From Parasedimentitalea maritima (GTDB taxonomy: Bacteria; Pseudomonadota; Alphaproteobacteria; Rhodobacterales; Rhodobacteraceae), in contig NZ_VAUA01000003.1 in assembly GCF_005771405.1 (NCBI RefSeq), positions 62,001 through 126,000 of the forward strand: a stretch of 64,000 nucleotides of DNA, in the 5' to 3' direction. Under the pieces are notes generated by a model. The model ran no database searches. It saw only the letters and a program-made list of their open reading frames with translations, and was not told the origin of the DNA. The position numbers and the translations under genes were made by a program. Positions 44,240 through 52,207 of the stretch are shown here, piece after piece; positions within the stretch are counted from its first letter, which is position 1; the number at the start of each line of letters is the position of its first letter.

Positions 44240-44446
44240 TCAGGTTTTCCGCGCACGGCGGATGACGGCGTAAATCGTGATCAGCACGAACACGGCAAGG
44301 GCAGGCAACAAAACATAGTCGAGGTAGCCGACGATGACCGACAGACCCACAACGCCAAAAAGGATTGCGAGGACAGGCGTGAAACAGCACAGCGCCGCTA
44401 TGATGGTGCCTATGACGCCAACCATGAGAAGTGATTTATCGTTCAT
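44240..44446 (-). CDS. merF: Mercury transport protein MerF
   Basis: This is a 68-residue, two-helix inner-membrane protein. The first helix carries the vicinal cysteines in IAALCCFTPVLAIL, expected to bind Hg(II) during uptake. The second helix (DYVLLPALAVFVLITIYAV) is followed by RRARKT and the stop. The second vicinal Cys pair found at the C-terminus of described MerF proteins is absent, so this form may pass mercury to MerA differently. It follows merP with two bases between. Confidence 0.85.
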   Translation of the reverse strand: MNDKSLLMVGVIGTIIAALCCFTPVLAILFGVVGLSVIVGYLDYVLLPALAVFVLITIYAVIRRARKT

Positions 44447-44448
44447 GT

Positions 44449-44739
44449 TCAGGATTTCGGCTCTAAAATAACGGCTTCATAGCCCGCAGACGTGGATGCA
44501 AAGGCAATATCGTCTGCGTTGGTAATGGCGTCATCAAAGATAACCAGAGCTGTGCGTGTGTCGGAATCGGCACTCACTGTAACAACGCCATCGACCCCGC
44601 TCATCGCGGATTCAACGATATAGGGACAACTGGCACAGGTCATGCCGGGGACAGAGAATGTCACGGTCTGCTCCGCCGCAAAGACAGGGGCGGCGGCCAT
44701 AAAACCAATCAGGGCCAAGGCGGAAGTGTAGAGTTTCAT
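44449..44739 (-). CDS. merP: Periplasmic mercury-binding protein MerP
   Basis: This is a 96-residue protein with a signal peptide (MKLYTSALALIGFMAAAPVFA). A heavy-metal-associated domain follows with the Hg-binding motif GMTCASCPYIVESAM. MerP collects Hg(II) in the periplasm and hands it to MerT or MerF. I chose ATG 44739; the long frame from 44922 lies within merT. It follows merT with 11 bases between. Confidence 0.93.
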   Translation of the reverse strand: MKLYTSALALIGFMAAAPVFAAEQTVTFSVPGMTCASCPYIVESAMSGVDGVVTVSADSDTRTALVIFDDAITNADDIAFASTSAGYEAVILEPKS

Positions 44740-44750
44740 TGTATGTCCTT

Positions 44751-45155
44751 TCACAGACCAAGAAGAATGGGGGCAACGACCGGTGCGATCCAGTTCCAGA
44801 ACAGCGCGATCACGATGAGAAATGTTGATGCCCAAAGCGCGGATTTGACCACGCGATTGGGAAGTGGCCGCGCACAGGTTTCGCCCTCTGCGCAGGCCTT
44901 GGGCTTGCGGTACACCATCCAATAGCCGTAGCCGAGAAACCCCAGCGTGATCACGATGAAGATTGGCTTGTAAGGTTCAAGAGCAGTCAGATTGCCGATC
45001 CATGCGCCGGATACGCCAAGGCTAAACAGGATCAACGGAACAATGCAGCATGTTGAGGCCGCAAGAGCGCCGAGAATACCACCTGCTGCAATCATGTGCG
45101 CCTTGCGGCTGTCAGGATCGCTCTGGTTTAGGTCAACGTCTATTGTGTCAGTCAT
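44751..45155 (-). CDS. merT: Mercury transport protein MerT
   Basis: This is a 134-residue inner-membrane protein. The first helix holds the vicinal cysteines of LAASTCCIVPLILF and the cytosolic loop holds the second pair CAEGETC, as in MerT. About three membrane helices are seen. It carries Hg(II) from MerP into the cytosol. ATG 45155 (MTDTIDVDLNQSD) lies just downstream of the mercury promoter; the longer frame to 45242 runs into merR and is not used. First gene of the operon. Confidence 0.92.
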   Translation of the reverse strand: MTDTIDVDLNQSDPDSRKAHMIAAGGILGALAASTCCIVPLILFSLGVSGAWIGNLTALEPYKPIFIVITLGFLGYGYWMVYRKPKACAEGETCARPLPNRVVKSALWASTFLIVIALFWNWIAPVVAPILLGL

Positions 45156-45185
45156 ACCGCACTCGCAATTTAGGTTTCTTAATGT

Positions 45186-45216
45186 AAGATGCGGTCTGTA
45201 GCCACTACAGAAGCAA
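45186..45216 (-). promoter_or_regulatory. MerR operator/promoter of the mer operon
   Basis: On the minus strand the -35 element TTGCTT (45211-45216) is followed by a 19-base spacer that holds the dyad CTGTAG-TGG-CTACAG (45196-45210), then CATCTT (45186-45191) as a weak -10. Overlong spacing with a central dyad is the hallmark of MerR control. The divergent merR starts 12 bases from the -35 box. The -10 is poor, so its position is less certain than the dyad. Confidence 0.7.
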
Positions 45217-45228
45217 GAGGTTTTTTCG

Positions 45229-45648
45229 ATGTCTGACATCACGAACGCGCGAGGTTATCCTATTGGTGAAATGTCCAAGCGCACCGGAGTGAATATCGAA
45301 ACAATCCGCTATTATGAGCGCATCAACATCATGCCGCAGCCGGACCGCACGGCAGGTGGCAACCGACAGTACAATCACGAGCAGTTAAAACGGCTGTCTT
45401 TCATCAAGACGTCCCGAGAACTTGGGTTCAGCATTGATGAGATACGCGCACTGCTGGAAATGGTGGACAGGCAAGATTTCACATGTGGCGAGGTGCATGG
45501 ACTGACCATCGGGCACTTGGCGTCTGTACGTGAAAAGATCAAAGGATTGCGCAAATTGGAAAAGGCGCTTGTCGGCATGGCGGCAGAATGTAGCCAAGGC
45601 GATTTGCCAGACTGCCCGATCCTGGAAACGCTGTTTGAGGCAAGGTGA
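45229..45648 (+). CDS. merR: Mercury-responsive regulator MerR
   Basis: This is a 139-residue MerR. The winged helix is PIGEMSKRTGVNIETIRYYE, and the dimerisation helix LASVREKIKGLRKLEKALVGM. The three mercury ligands are seen as QDFTC, AAEC and LPDC. It represses merTPFA without mercury and activates it with mercury by untwisting the 19-bp-spaced promoter. ATG 45229 lies just after GCAAGAGG. It is divergent from merT with the operator between. Confidence 0.95.
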   Translation: MSDITNARGYPIGEMSKRTGVNIETIRYYERINIMPQPDRTAGGNRQYNHEQLKRLSFIKTSRELGFSIDEIRALLEMVDRQDFTCGEVHGLTIGHLASVREKIKGLRKLEKALVGMAAECSQGDLPDCPILETLFEAR

Positions 45649-45753
45649 ACTAAAGGTCTGACGCCGCGAGGTAATGAAGCTCAGCGGACATTGGATTTTT
45701 AAGGACCAATGGTCGGTTTGTCCCGCATTGGCGACCTTCGCCACCATGATTGT

Positions 45754-45785
45754 GAGTGGCTGCTTTCGCGACGACGCAGCCACTC
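45754..45785. terminator. Hairpin between merR and a convergent small gene
   Basis: GAGTGGCTGC / GCAGCCACTC form a perfect 10-bp stem with a 12-base loop, ending exactly at the stop codon of the minus-strand gene at 45786. No T run follows on either strand. It may protect the 3' end of merR mRNA or be a bidirectional terminator of weak type. Confidence 0.4.
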
Positions 45786-46070
45786 CTAACTACCACTCCT
45801 CAAAACTTCCAAAACGCGCGCATAGTCTTCGCTGACTGCCCGCACTTGCTCAAAAACCTCACGTCGCTCTTGGTCCTGGCACCGGAAGTACTGTTCGGCA
45901 TCGTCAAAGTATGCCTCTGCGTCACGCCTCAACAGGTCAGCATATGCCCTGACATCATCGGGATCGGTGGGCATCCATGGCGGCACAGGCGGCAGGCAAC
46001 TGCCCGCGATTGCGGCAGAACTCCAACTCAAAATAGCCAGTGCTGCCCATGTTTGTTTCAAAAGCGCCAT
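45786..46070 (-). CDS. Small exported hypothetical protein (94 aa)
   Basis: A signal peptide (MALLKQTWAALAILSWSSAAIA) is followed by a short mature part with CLPPVPPWMPTDPDDVRAYA and a Glu/Asp/Arg-rich helix. Two cysteines could form a disulfide. It is divergent from the virB operon and convergent with merR. Genes of this appearance accompany virB clusters in related elements, to my recollection; no function is known. Confidence 0.6.
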   Translation of the reverse strand: MALLKQTWAALAILSWSSAAIAGSCLPPVPPWMPTDPDDVRAYADLLRRDAEAYFDDAEQYFRCQDQERREVFEQVRAVSEDYARVLEVLRSGS

Positions 46071-46233
46071 ATTATCTTGGCTCAGCCACTCCGTTGCAGT
46101 AAATTCGTTTCAACGCATCAAAGGTGCAATAACTCAAACTACACCTATTGATTGCAAGATTATAATATTGTATCGGTTGGGTAGTCCACGAAGGACTGCC
46201 GGGCCAATGCACAATTCTGTAAGGCTCGATCCT

Positions 46234-46560
46234 ATGAATTTGATGCAAGACGCCCCCAATGTTGTCAGCGAAGACGGGCTGCGCACACTGCTTGCCGAAA
46301 GACATTCGGCGGATGTCGTGTGCCGAGTTACGCCCAAACGTACAGGTGCTCAGTGGTCCGGAGTTTGGACCGTGCATTGCGTCTCGCCAGATGGCGAGAC
46401 GCGTCGCCTGCTTGTCACCGCGCGCAACAACATGGCCGCGCGAGAGTTCAAGACAATCAACGGCTTATCCAGCTTCCTTGCCGGGCTTGGCGTTTCGATC
46501 ATTTCTATCCCGATGTTCGAAGGCAAGGTCGCCTCGCACACACTGGACGACTCGAGTTAA
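46234..46560 (+). CDS. Conserved hypothetical protein preceding virB1 (108 aa)
   Basis: The ATG at 46234 (MNLMQDAPNVVSEDG) has GTAAGG upstream; the frame extends back to 45967 but only this start has a ribosome-binding site. The 108-residue product is soluble, with RRLLVTARNNMAAREFKTIN in its middle. It is the first gene of the virB transcription unit and strongly overlaps the N-terminal part of virB1 in another frame. I do not recognise the family. Confidence 0.6.
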   Translation: MNLMQDAPNVVSEDGLRTLLAERHSADVVCRVTPKRTGAQWSGVWTVHCVSPDGETRRLLVTARNNMAAREFKTINGLSSFLAGLGVSIISIPMFEGKVASHTLDDSS

Positions 46561-47203
46561 GGCACTTGCTGTCCTCGCAGCATTCCTTGCTACACCCGCC
46601 TATTCTGAAGGTTTCGTTCTTTCTATGTGGGCCGATGGCCAGCTGGAGACCAAAACACCCCAATCAGGTTTTGCGCAAAGTTATGTCGACGGGATTGGCA
46701 CAAACCCAACAGAGCTGATCGTTTTCGCAGCACCTGAGCCTGAAGTGCCGCGATCTGCACCCGCTCCGGCACTCCCTCGCCCTGAAATCCTCGCAGCTCT
46801 TGAAAGCACCGCGCATCGTTATGGCGGGCATCCTGCACTGCGCCGCGCCGGGCTGTCGGTGACGGAATGGCAGGCACTCTTCCAAGCCAACATTGAGATC
46901 GAAAGCGCTTATCGGCCGAATGCGCGCAGCTCGGCAGGCGCGATCGGCCTCGGCCAGTTGATGCCAGCCACAGCTGCGCAGCTTGGTGTGGACCCTCTCG
47001 ACTGGCAGGCCAACCTAGATGGCTCCGCTCGATACCTTCTGATGATGCTCGCGCAGTTCGGCACGCCCGAACTCGCGCTTGCTGCCTATAACGCCGGACC
47101 AGACGCGGTCGCGCGCTACGGCGGCATTCCCCCTTACCAAGAAACCCAAAATCACGTGCGCCGCGTCATGGCCGTGCGTGACCGACTGACTGGAGCCTCC
47201 TGA
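46487..47203 (+). CDS. virB1: VirB1-like lytic transglycosylase
   Basis: VirB1 locally opens peptidoglycan for the secretion channel. The SLT domain is clear: FQANIEIESAYRPNARSSAG holds the catalytic Glu, then GLGQLMPATAAQLG and LALAAYNAGPDAVARYGG. A signal-peptide-like stretch (VKALAVLAAFLATPAYSE) precedes it. The start is not settled: no ATG lies in the right place, and the TTG at 46487 is the best in-frame choice I can find. The frame stays open to 46259 but overlaps the previous gene. Its stop overlaps the virB2 start by one base. Confidence 0.8.
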   Translation: MAFRSFLSRCSKARSPRTHWTTRVKALAVLAAFLATPAYSEGFVLSMWADGQLETKTPQSGFAQSYVDGIGTNPTELIVFAAPEPEVPRSAPAPALPRPEILAALESTAHRYGGHPALRRAGLSVTEWQALFQANIEIESAYRPNARSSAGAIGLGQLMPATAAQLGVDPLDWQANLDGSARYLLMMLAQFGTPELALAAYNAGPDAVARYGGIPPYQETQNHVRRVMAVRDRLTGAS

Positions 47204-47493
47204 TGCACACACAATTCCGCATAATCCTGTCGCTGGCTCTGGCCAGCTTGATGATAGCCAATCCCGCCCTTGCGCAGAGCATCGACCTCTCACCGGTCCA
47301 AAACCTTCTGCAAGGCATCGTCGACACGATCACCGGCCCCTTGGGTATTGTCATCGGCACCTTGGCCTTGATTGGCGTGTTCCTCTCCTGGCTCTTTGGC
47401 ATTCTGGATTTCCGCCAGGCCCTCTGGGTACTGGTTGCCATCGCAGGCATCGCAGCTGCGCCGACCATCGTGACCGCGATCTGGGGCGCGTAA
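47203..47493 (+). CDS. virB2: VirB2/TrbC-like major pilin
   Basis: This is a 96-residue prepilin. The signal peptide ends in NPALAQ, and two hydrophobic helices (DTITGPLGIVIGTLALIGVFL and QALWVLVAIAGIAAAPTIV) form the mature subunit, the usual VirB2 pattern. It builds the conjugative pilus. The ATG overlaps the virB1 stop by one base. It is followed by virB3 after seven bases. Confidence 0.9.
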   Translation: MHTQFRIILSLALASLMIANPALAQSIDLSPVQNLLQGIVDTITGPLGIVIGTLALIGVFLSWLFGILDFRQALWVLVAIAGIAAAPTIVTAIWGA

Positions 47494-47500
47494 CTCCGAC

Positions 47501-47779
47501 ATGGCAACGCAAACCCGCCTCTTCTTGGGCCTGATCCGGCCGCCAAAGCTCATCGGCTTGCCGATCATTTATGCTATGGTCTGGCTCTTCGGGTTTGTGT
47601 TGTTGTTTTTATGGGTTCAGAGCTGGCCGGTGATCGTCATCGCCGCTCTGGCCTATCCAGCCTTATGGAAAGCGGCTGACTGGGATCCCGCGTTTCTTGA
47701 AGTGATGGTCACCGCTTTGCAGGAAACGCCACCGACCCCGAACCGCAAGATCCATTCGGGGGACAGCTATGCTCCGTGA
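47501..47779 (+). CDS. virB3: VirB3-like inner-membrane protein
   Basis: This is a 92-residue protein with a short soluble N-terminus (LGLIRPPKLIGLP) and two hydrophobic helices (IIYAMVWLFGFVLLFLW and WPVIVIAALAYPAL), the VirB3 signature. It is an inner-membrane partner of VirB4 and VirB6. Its end overlaps virB4 by 11 bases. Confidence 0.88.
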   Translation: MATQTRLFLGLIRPPKLIGLPIIYAMVWLFGFVLLFLWVQSWPVIVIAALAYPALWKAADWDPAFLEVMVTALQETPPTPNRKIHSGDSYAP

Positions 47780-50135
47780 TCCTTCGGATGATCTTGTGAT
47801 GCTGCCGGACTGGGCGCGCAAAGAGCGCCCTATGGCCAGCATGCTGCCCTATGTCAGCCTGGTGAATGACGTGACGATCCGCACGCGCGGCAATGCCTTG
47901 TTCCAGTGCATCCGCCTTGATGGCGTCAACAGCATGACCACCGATGATGCGCATTTGGAAAAGATCCGCGCGCTCTTCGCGGCGATCATCGCGCAGATCG
48001 GGCCGGAGTACAGTTTCTATGTGCACAAGGTCTCAAAAGCGATTGAGACCGCCTTGCCACCAGTGCCCAGTGAAGGGTTTGCCCAAGCTTTGGATGCCCG
48101 TTGGCATGCCGCCATGACGCGTGCGGGCCTTCGAGATAAAACACTCACGCTCACGGTGCTGAAACGTCCTCCCCTCGGCGCGCGGCTGCGCCTGAATCGT
48201 GCAGACTCAATCGCACAGCTGAAAGACCAGACGGCCAAGCAGCTGCGCAAGCTCGAAGAAGTCGTTGGGTTTCTGCTCTCATCTTTTGCCGAGATGAACC
48301 CACGCCTGCTTGGGGCTGAGAGCGGCGAACTGCTGGGGTTCCTCGGGGCGCTCAACATCGGCCAGGAACGACCGCTCTTCGCAAAATCCCGCCTTGGCAT
48401 CATCGCTGAGGATGTGGCCAATACGCGGATAACGTTTCACGGGCGAGGTTTTACCCTTGACGATGGGTCGGCGAGCAAGTGGTTTGGTACCAGTTTCGCG
48501 ATCAAGACCTATCCGGCCAAAACCAATTGCACCATGTTCGATGAGCTGAACCTGCCTGTCGACATGGTGGTTACGCACTCCTTCACGCCGATCAACAGCA
48601 ACATCATGGCCAGCCGGATCAAACGCCAACAGCGTCTGATGAAGGCCAGCGATGATGGCGCGATATCTCTCGCCGAAGAGCTGGTCGACGCGCTGGACGA
48701 TCTTGAATCCAAGCGGCTCAGCTTCGGCGATCATCACATGACAGTCACGGCCTTCGCGGAGACCGAGGAAAAGCTGGAAGCAATCGCCGCCGAGGTGCGC
48801 AACATCGCGGCCAGTGAAGGCGTCAATCTGGTAAACGAGAGTTTTGCGGCTCGGACCCATTATTTCGCGCAGCATCCGGGCAACGGGCAGATGCGCAGCC
48901 GCAAGGCCGCCATCACCAACACGAACTTTGCCGACCTCGCAGCGCTTCATCGCGGTCAATTGGGCAAACCCGGACACAAAGTACCTTGGGGCAAGCCGAT
49001 TACTCTGTTCCCGACACCCGAACGCTCGGGCTTCCTGTTCAACTACCATGAAACGGGTCAGTCAGACAAAGAGCCGACAGGCGGGCACACCTTGATCCTC
49101 GGCCGCCCTGGCTCTGGCAAGTCGGTGTTGTCAGCCTTTCTCATGACCCAAGCCCGGCGCTGCGAAGCGCGCGTCTTTGTTTTCGACTATCGCGCTGGCA
49201 TGGAAATGGCGGTGCGGGCCAATGGCGGGCGCTACAGCGCCATCAAGGCGGGTGAAGCGACAGGCCTAAACCCGCTGCACACCGAAATCGACGGGCGCGG
49301 CCAAGCCTGGCTTTCTGATTGGCTGGCAACACTGCTGCATCGCACCGACAAGCCCCTGAGCCCGGTTCAGATCAACCGCATTCAAGAGGTGGTGCGCCAG
49401 AACGCCGGAGCCAGCGACGCCGCGCTTCGCAACTGGCAGGATCTGGCCTCGCTCTTTGTGGCCGGGGCGGATGAAGGGGATCTGTTCGAACGGATCCAGG
49501 AATGGACCGCCGAGGGCCGCTACGGCTGGATCTTCGGTCAAAGCGCTGAGGATACCTTCTCGCTCGATGGTGATGTCGTGGGGTTCGACTTGACCGGCAT
49601 TCTCGACAGCGAAAGCGAGAAGGAACGCATGGCGGTCCTGTCCTATCTGTTTCGGCGGGTGGAGCGCGTGATCGAGGATCGCAAGCCGACGCTGATCATC
49701 ATCGATGAGGCCTGGAAGGCTCTGGATAACCCGTATTTTGCGGATCGGCTGAGCAACTGGCTCGTGACCGCGCGCAAACAAAACGCGGTCGTCGTTATGA
49801 TGACCCAATACGCAAGCCAGCTTGAGAAAACCCGCATCGGCAAGACGATTGTCGAGGCCGTACCGACGCAGCTTTTGCTTCCCAACATTCGCGCCTCGGC
49901 CAGCGACTACACCATGCTGGGGCTCACTGACAAAGAGCTGAGCGTATTGCTCGGCACAGGCAGCAGCTCCCGCCTGGCACTGGTGCGTGATGATCAAGGA
50001 TCGGTGGTAATCGACGCTGATCTGAGCGCCCTTGGCACTTACCTCACGATCCTTGGCGGCATGGAGAAAGGCGAAGCGCTGGTCGGCGCGGATTATCGCC
50101 AGAACCCCGAATTTTGGAGACAGATTGATGCGTAG
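47769..50135 (+). CDS. virB4: VirB4-like conjugation ATPase
   Basis: This is a 788-residue ATPase of the type IV secretion system, which energises pilus assembly and substrate transfer. The Walker A motif ILGRPGSGKSVLSAF lies near residue 445 and Walker B TLIIIDEAWKALDN near 640, followed by QNAVVVMMTQYASQLEKTRIG. The N-terminal domain (VSLVNDVTIRTRGN) is the VirB4/CagE part. The length and spacing of motifs are normal. It overlaps both neighbours, so translation of the operon is coupled throughout. Confidence 0.95.
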   Translation: MLRDPSDDLVMLPDWARKERPMASMLPYVSLVNDVTIRTRGNALFQCIRLDGVNSMTTDDAHLEKIRALFAAIIAQIGPEYSFYVHKVSKAIETALPPVPSEGFAQALDARWHAAMTRAGLRDKTLTLTVLKRPPLGARLRLNRADSIAQLKDQTAKQLRKLEEVVGFLLSSFAEMNPRLLGAESGELLGFLGALNIGQERPLFAKSRLGIIAEDVANTRITFHGRGFTLDDGSASKWFGTSFAIKTYPAKTNCTMFDELNLPVDMVVTHSFTPINSNIMASRIKRQQRLMKASDDGAISLAEELVDALDDLESKRLSFGDHHMTVTAFAETEEKLEAIAAEVRNIAASEGVNLVNESFAARTHYFAQHPGNGQMRSRKAAITNTNFADLAALHRGQLGKPGHKVPWGKPITLFPTPERSGFLFNYHETGQSDKEPTGGHTLILGRPGSGKSVLSAFLMTQARRCEARVFVFDYRAGMEMAVRANGGRYSAIKAGEATGLNPLHTEIDGRGQAWLSDWLATLLHRTDKPLSPVQINRIQEVVRQNAGASDAALRNWQDLASLFVAGADEGDLFERIQEWTAEGRYGWIFGQSAEDTFSLDGDVVGFDLTGILDSESEKERMAVLSYLFRRVERVIEDRKPTLIIIDEAWKALDNPYFADRLSNWLVTARKQNAVVVMMTQYASQLEKTRIGKTIVEAVPTQLLLPNIRASASDYTMLGLTDKELSVLLGTGSSSRLALVRDDQGSVVIDADLSALGTYLTILGGMEKGEALVGADYRQNPEFWRQIDA

Positions 50136-50286
50136 ATTGTTCGCCTTGACCCTCACCCTTTTGACCCTGACAGCCTGCGCGGAGTACCGACCGTCTGAAG
50201 CTGAATGCTTCAACTCCTTTGCCGAGGTGAGCCGCAGCAATTGCAATTTCGAGCCGCTCGGGCCGATTGGTGGACTGAGTGAATAG
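50128..50286 (+). CDS. Small VirB7-like lipoprotein (52 aa)
   Basis: The ATG at 50128 overlaps the end of virB4. MRRLFALTLTLLTLTAC is a lipoprotein signal with the lipobox LTAC, leaving a mature part of 36 residues with further cysteines (AECFNSF and SRSNC). Size, lipidation and position in the operon suggest the VirB7 role of anchoring VirB9 at the outer membrane, but the sequence itself is not diagnostic. Confidence 0.6.
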   Translation: MRRLFALTLTLLTLTACAEYRPSEAECFNSFAEVSRSNCNFEPLGPIGGLSE

Positions 50287-51427
50287 TTTTCGCCCGCATA
50301 TCCTAGCGGGCTTGTTGTTGCTGGCCGCGCCAATTGCCTCGGCCCAAGGCGTGCCCACATTCGATGCGGGCATGTTCTTGCAGCGTGAGCGCGTGTTGCA
50401 GCAGGGCGAACAAGATCTGGCGCTGCAGCGGGATCGGTTAACCAAAGAGGAAGAGCTTGAAGAGCTCGAACAAGAACAACTCCAGGCGCTGGAAGACATC
50501 CTCGATGCCACGACGTTGGTCAGCGGGAATTCCGGCGAACTGATCGCGAGTTTGGAAGCTGGTTCATCACCTGAAAGCGCCGCAAACACGCTCTACGGTC
50601 CGGTCGATCCAAACCCCGGCGCTGCCCAGATGTTCGGCGATGCGTCTGGCTCGATCGAACAGCTGATCATTCGCGCCGCTCAAGAAACGCACCATATGTC
50701 CGGCGTGCGCGCTGCGGGTCTGTCGCCTAAGCAATGGCGCTGCCTGTTGCAGGCGCTGATCTGGCAGGAAAGCCGCTTCACCGTCGGCGCGCGCTCCCCT
50801 GTCGGCGCTTTTGGCCTGACCCAGATTATGCCCGGCACAGCGCAGGATCTCGGGATCTATCCAGCCTATTACGAAAACCCCTACATCCAAGTCGCGGGCG
50901 GCGCGCGCTACCTGGCACAGATGCTGGCCATGTTTGACGGCAACATCATTCACGGTCTGGCCGCCTACAATGCCGGTCCCGGCAATGTGCAACGTTATGC
51001 TGGTGTGCCGCCCTTTGCTGAGACCCAGCACTACGTGCAGGTGATCCCCGAACGCTACAATCTCTACCTTGCCCGCGTTGGCGGCGTCGATGCGCTCGGC
51101 ACCATCGATCCCGTTCTGCTTGCCAACTCCACCATGAGCCTCACCTCTTTTGGCGCGGGGGTTTACGGTGACTATTCCATGGTCTCCGTGCGCGCAGCTG
51201 CCCTGCGCGTACAGGATATCATCACCCGTATTGGCGAGACCGATGACATTCATGCGGCCATGTCACTCAACACCTATGCGCGGGCAGAACTCGCCCGGCT
51301 GATCGCGATCCGCACGCGTCTCAAGGCCGCCCACACCCGTCCGCTTAGCGCGGCCGAGCTGGCCATGGCCTCGGCGCAGGCCCGCGAACAAGACTTCATG
51401 CAATTCGATCTGGAGGCACTCCGATGA
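50279..51427 (+). CDS. Second lytic transglycosylase of the T4SS, with coiled-coil N-terminus
   Basis: This is a 382-residue exported protein starting at GTG 50279, overlapping the lipoprotein stop. The signal peptide ends in IASA. The first 90 mature residues (QGVPTFDAGMFLQRERVLQQ onward) form a coiled coil that resembles the N-terminus of the following VirB5 (QGVPTVDTRNIAQEIRQLQQ). The SLT domain follows: LIWQESRFTVGARSPVG with the catalytic Glu, GLTQIMPGTAQDLG and LAAYNAGPGNVQRYAG. The operon therefore has two transglycosylases. The VirB5-like N-terminus may dock the enzyme on the channel. Confidence 0.85.
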   Translation: MNSFRPHILAGLLLLAAPIASAQGVPTFDAGMFLQRERVLQQGEQDLALQRDRLTKEEELEELEQEQLQALEDILDATTLVSGNSGELIASLEAGSSPESAANTLYGPVDPNPGAAQMFGDASGSIEQLIIRAAQETHHMSGVRAAGLSPKQWRCLLQALIWQESRFTVGARSPVGAFGLTQIMPGTAQDLGIYPAYYENPYIQVAGGARYLAQMLAMFDGNIIHGLAAYNAGPGNVQRYAGVPPFAETQHYVQVIPERYNLYLARVGGVDALGTIDPVLLANSTMSLTSFGAGVYGDYSMVSVRAAALRVQDIITRIGETDDIHAAMSLNTYARAELARLIAIRTRLKAAHTRPLSAAELAMASAQAREQDFMQFDLEALR

Positions 51428-52203
51428 TCCGCTTTCTATCCACCGTCGCCACTTGCACGTTGCTGGTTGCCTCACCCGTATCTGCCCAAGGCGTTCCCAC
51501 GGTCGACACACGCAACATCGCCCAAGAAATTCGCCAGCTGCAGCAGATGCTGGAGGACTTCGGGATCCAGACCGACCAGCTCGACACGCTTCTCGAACAG
51601 CTCGACCTGGTGCAGCAGCAACTCGACACACTCAATGAGACCTACGCTGCCCTGACCGGCGCGACGGATATCATAGAGATGGCCATGGGTGGGGACCTTG
51701 ACGGCCTCCTCGACCAAGAATTCGGCGATCTGCTTGGCACCATCCGGCAAATCCAAAGCGGCAATTTCAGCGGTCTCATCGGCAACGCCGCCCCTCAAAT
51801 GGAAGGCCGCATGACGCAAGCCCTGGAAGATGCTGGCTTTGACCAAGACAGCCTGTCGGACATGGCCAGCAGCGGCAATCCGGGAGCTGAGCGTATTGCC
51901 AGCCAAGCAGGAACCGGCGCGGTGATGTCGGCAGCCGCTGAGAACAGCTACGAAGAGGCCGCGCAGTCCCTCGAGCGGGTCGAGCAGCTTGTTTCGCTGA
52001 TCCCGGACATGGAAACGCTCAAGGAAGCCGTCGATCACAACACCCGCGTCACAGCCGAGCTGGCCATTGCTATGACGCGCATGTGGGAGCTCGAAGCCAT
52101 TCAAACCGTCGGCGCGGGCCAATCCGGGGTGGTGGATGCCGCCACCCTGGCCGAAGAGCGCCGCTACATGGACTTTACCCTTCCAGACCTGCGTGCGGAC
52201 TGA
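51424..52203 (+). CDS. virB5: VirB5/TrbJ-like minor pilus protein
   Basis: This is a 259-residue exported protein with signal peptide (MIRFLSTVATCTLLVASPVSA) and long coiled-coil stretches (LDTLLEQLDLVQQQLDTLNE; SLERVEQLVSLIPDMETLKE). The position between the transglycosylase and virB8 and the helical nature fit VirB5 or TrbJ, which sits at the pilus tip and is involved in contact with recipients. It overlaps the previous stop in ATGA. Next is virB8, five bases after its stop. Confidence 0.8.
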   Translation: MIRFLSTVATCTLLVASPVSAQGVPTVDTRNIAQEIRQLQQMLEDFGIQTDQLDTLLEQLDLVQQQLDTLNETYAALTGATDIIEMAMGGDLDGLLDQEFGDLLGTIRQIQSGNFSGLIGNAAPQMEGRMTQALEDAGFDQDSLSDMASSGNPGAERIASQAGTGAVMSAAAENSYEEAAQSLERVEQLVSLIPDMETLKEAVDHNTRVTAELAIAMTRMWELEAIQTVGAGQSGVVDAATLAEERRYMDFTLPDLRAD

Positions 52204-52207
52204 ACCG

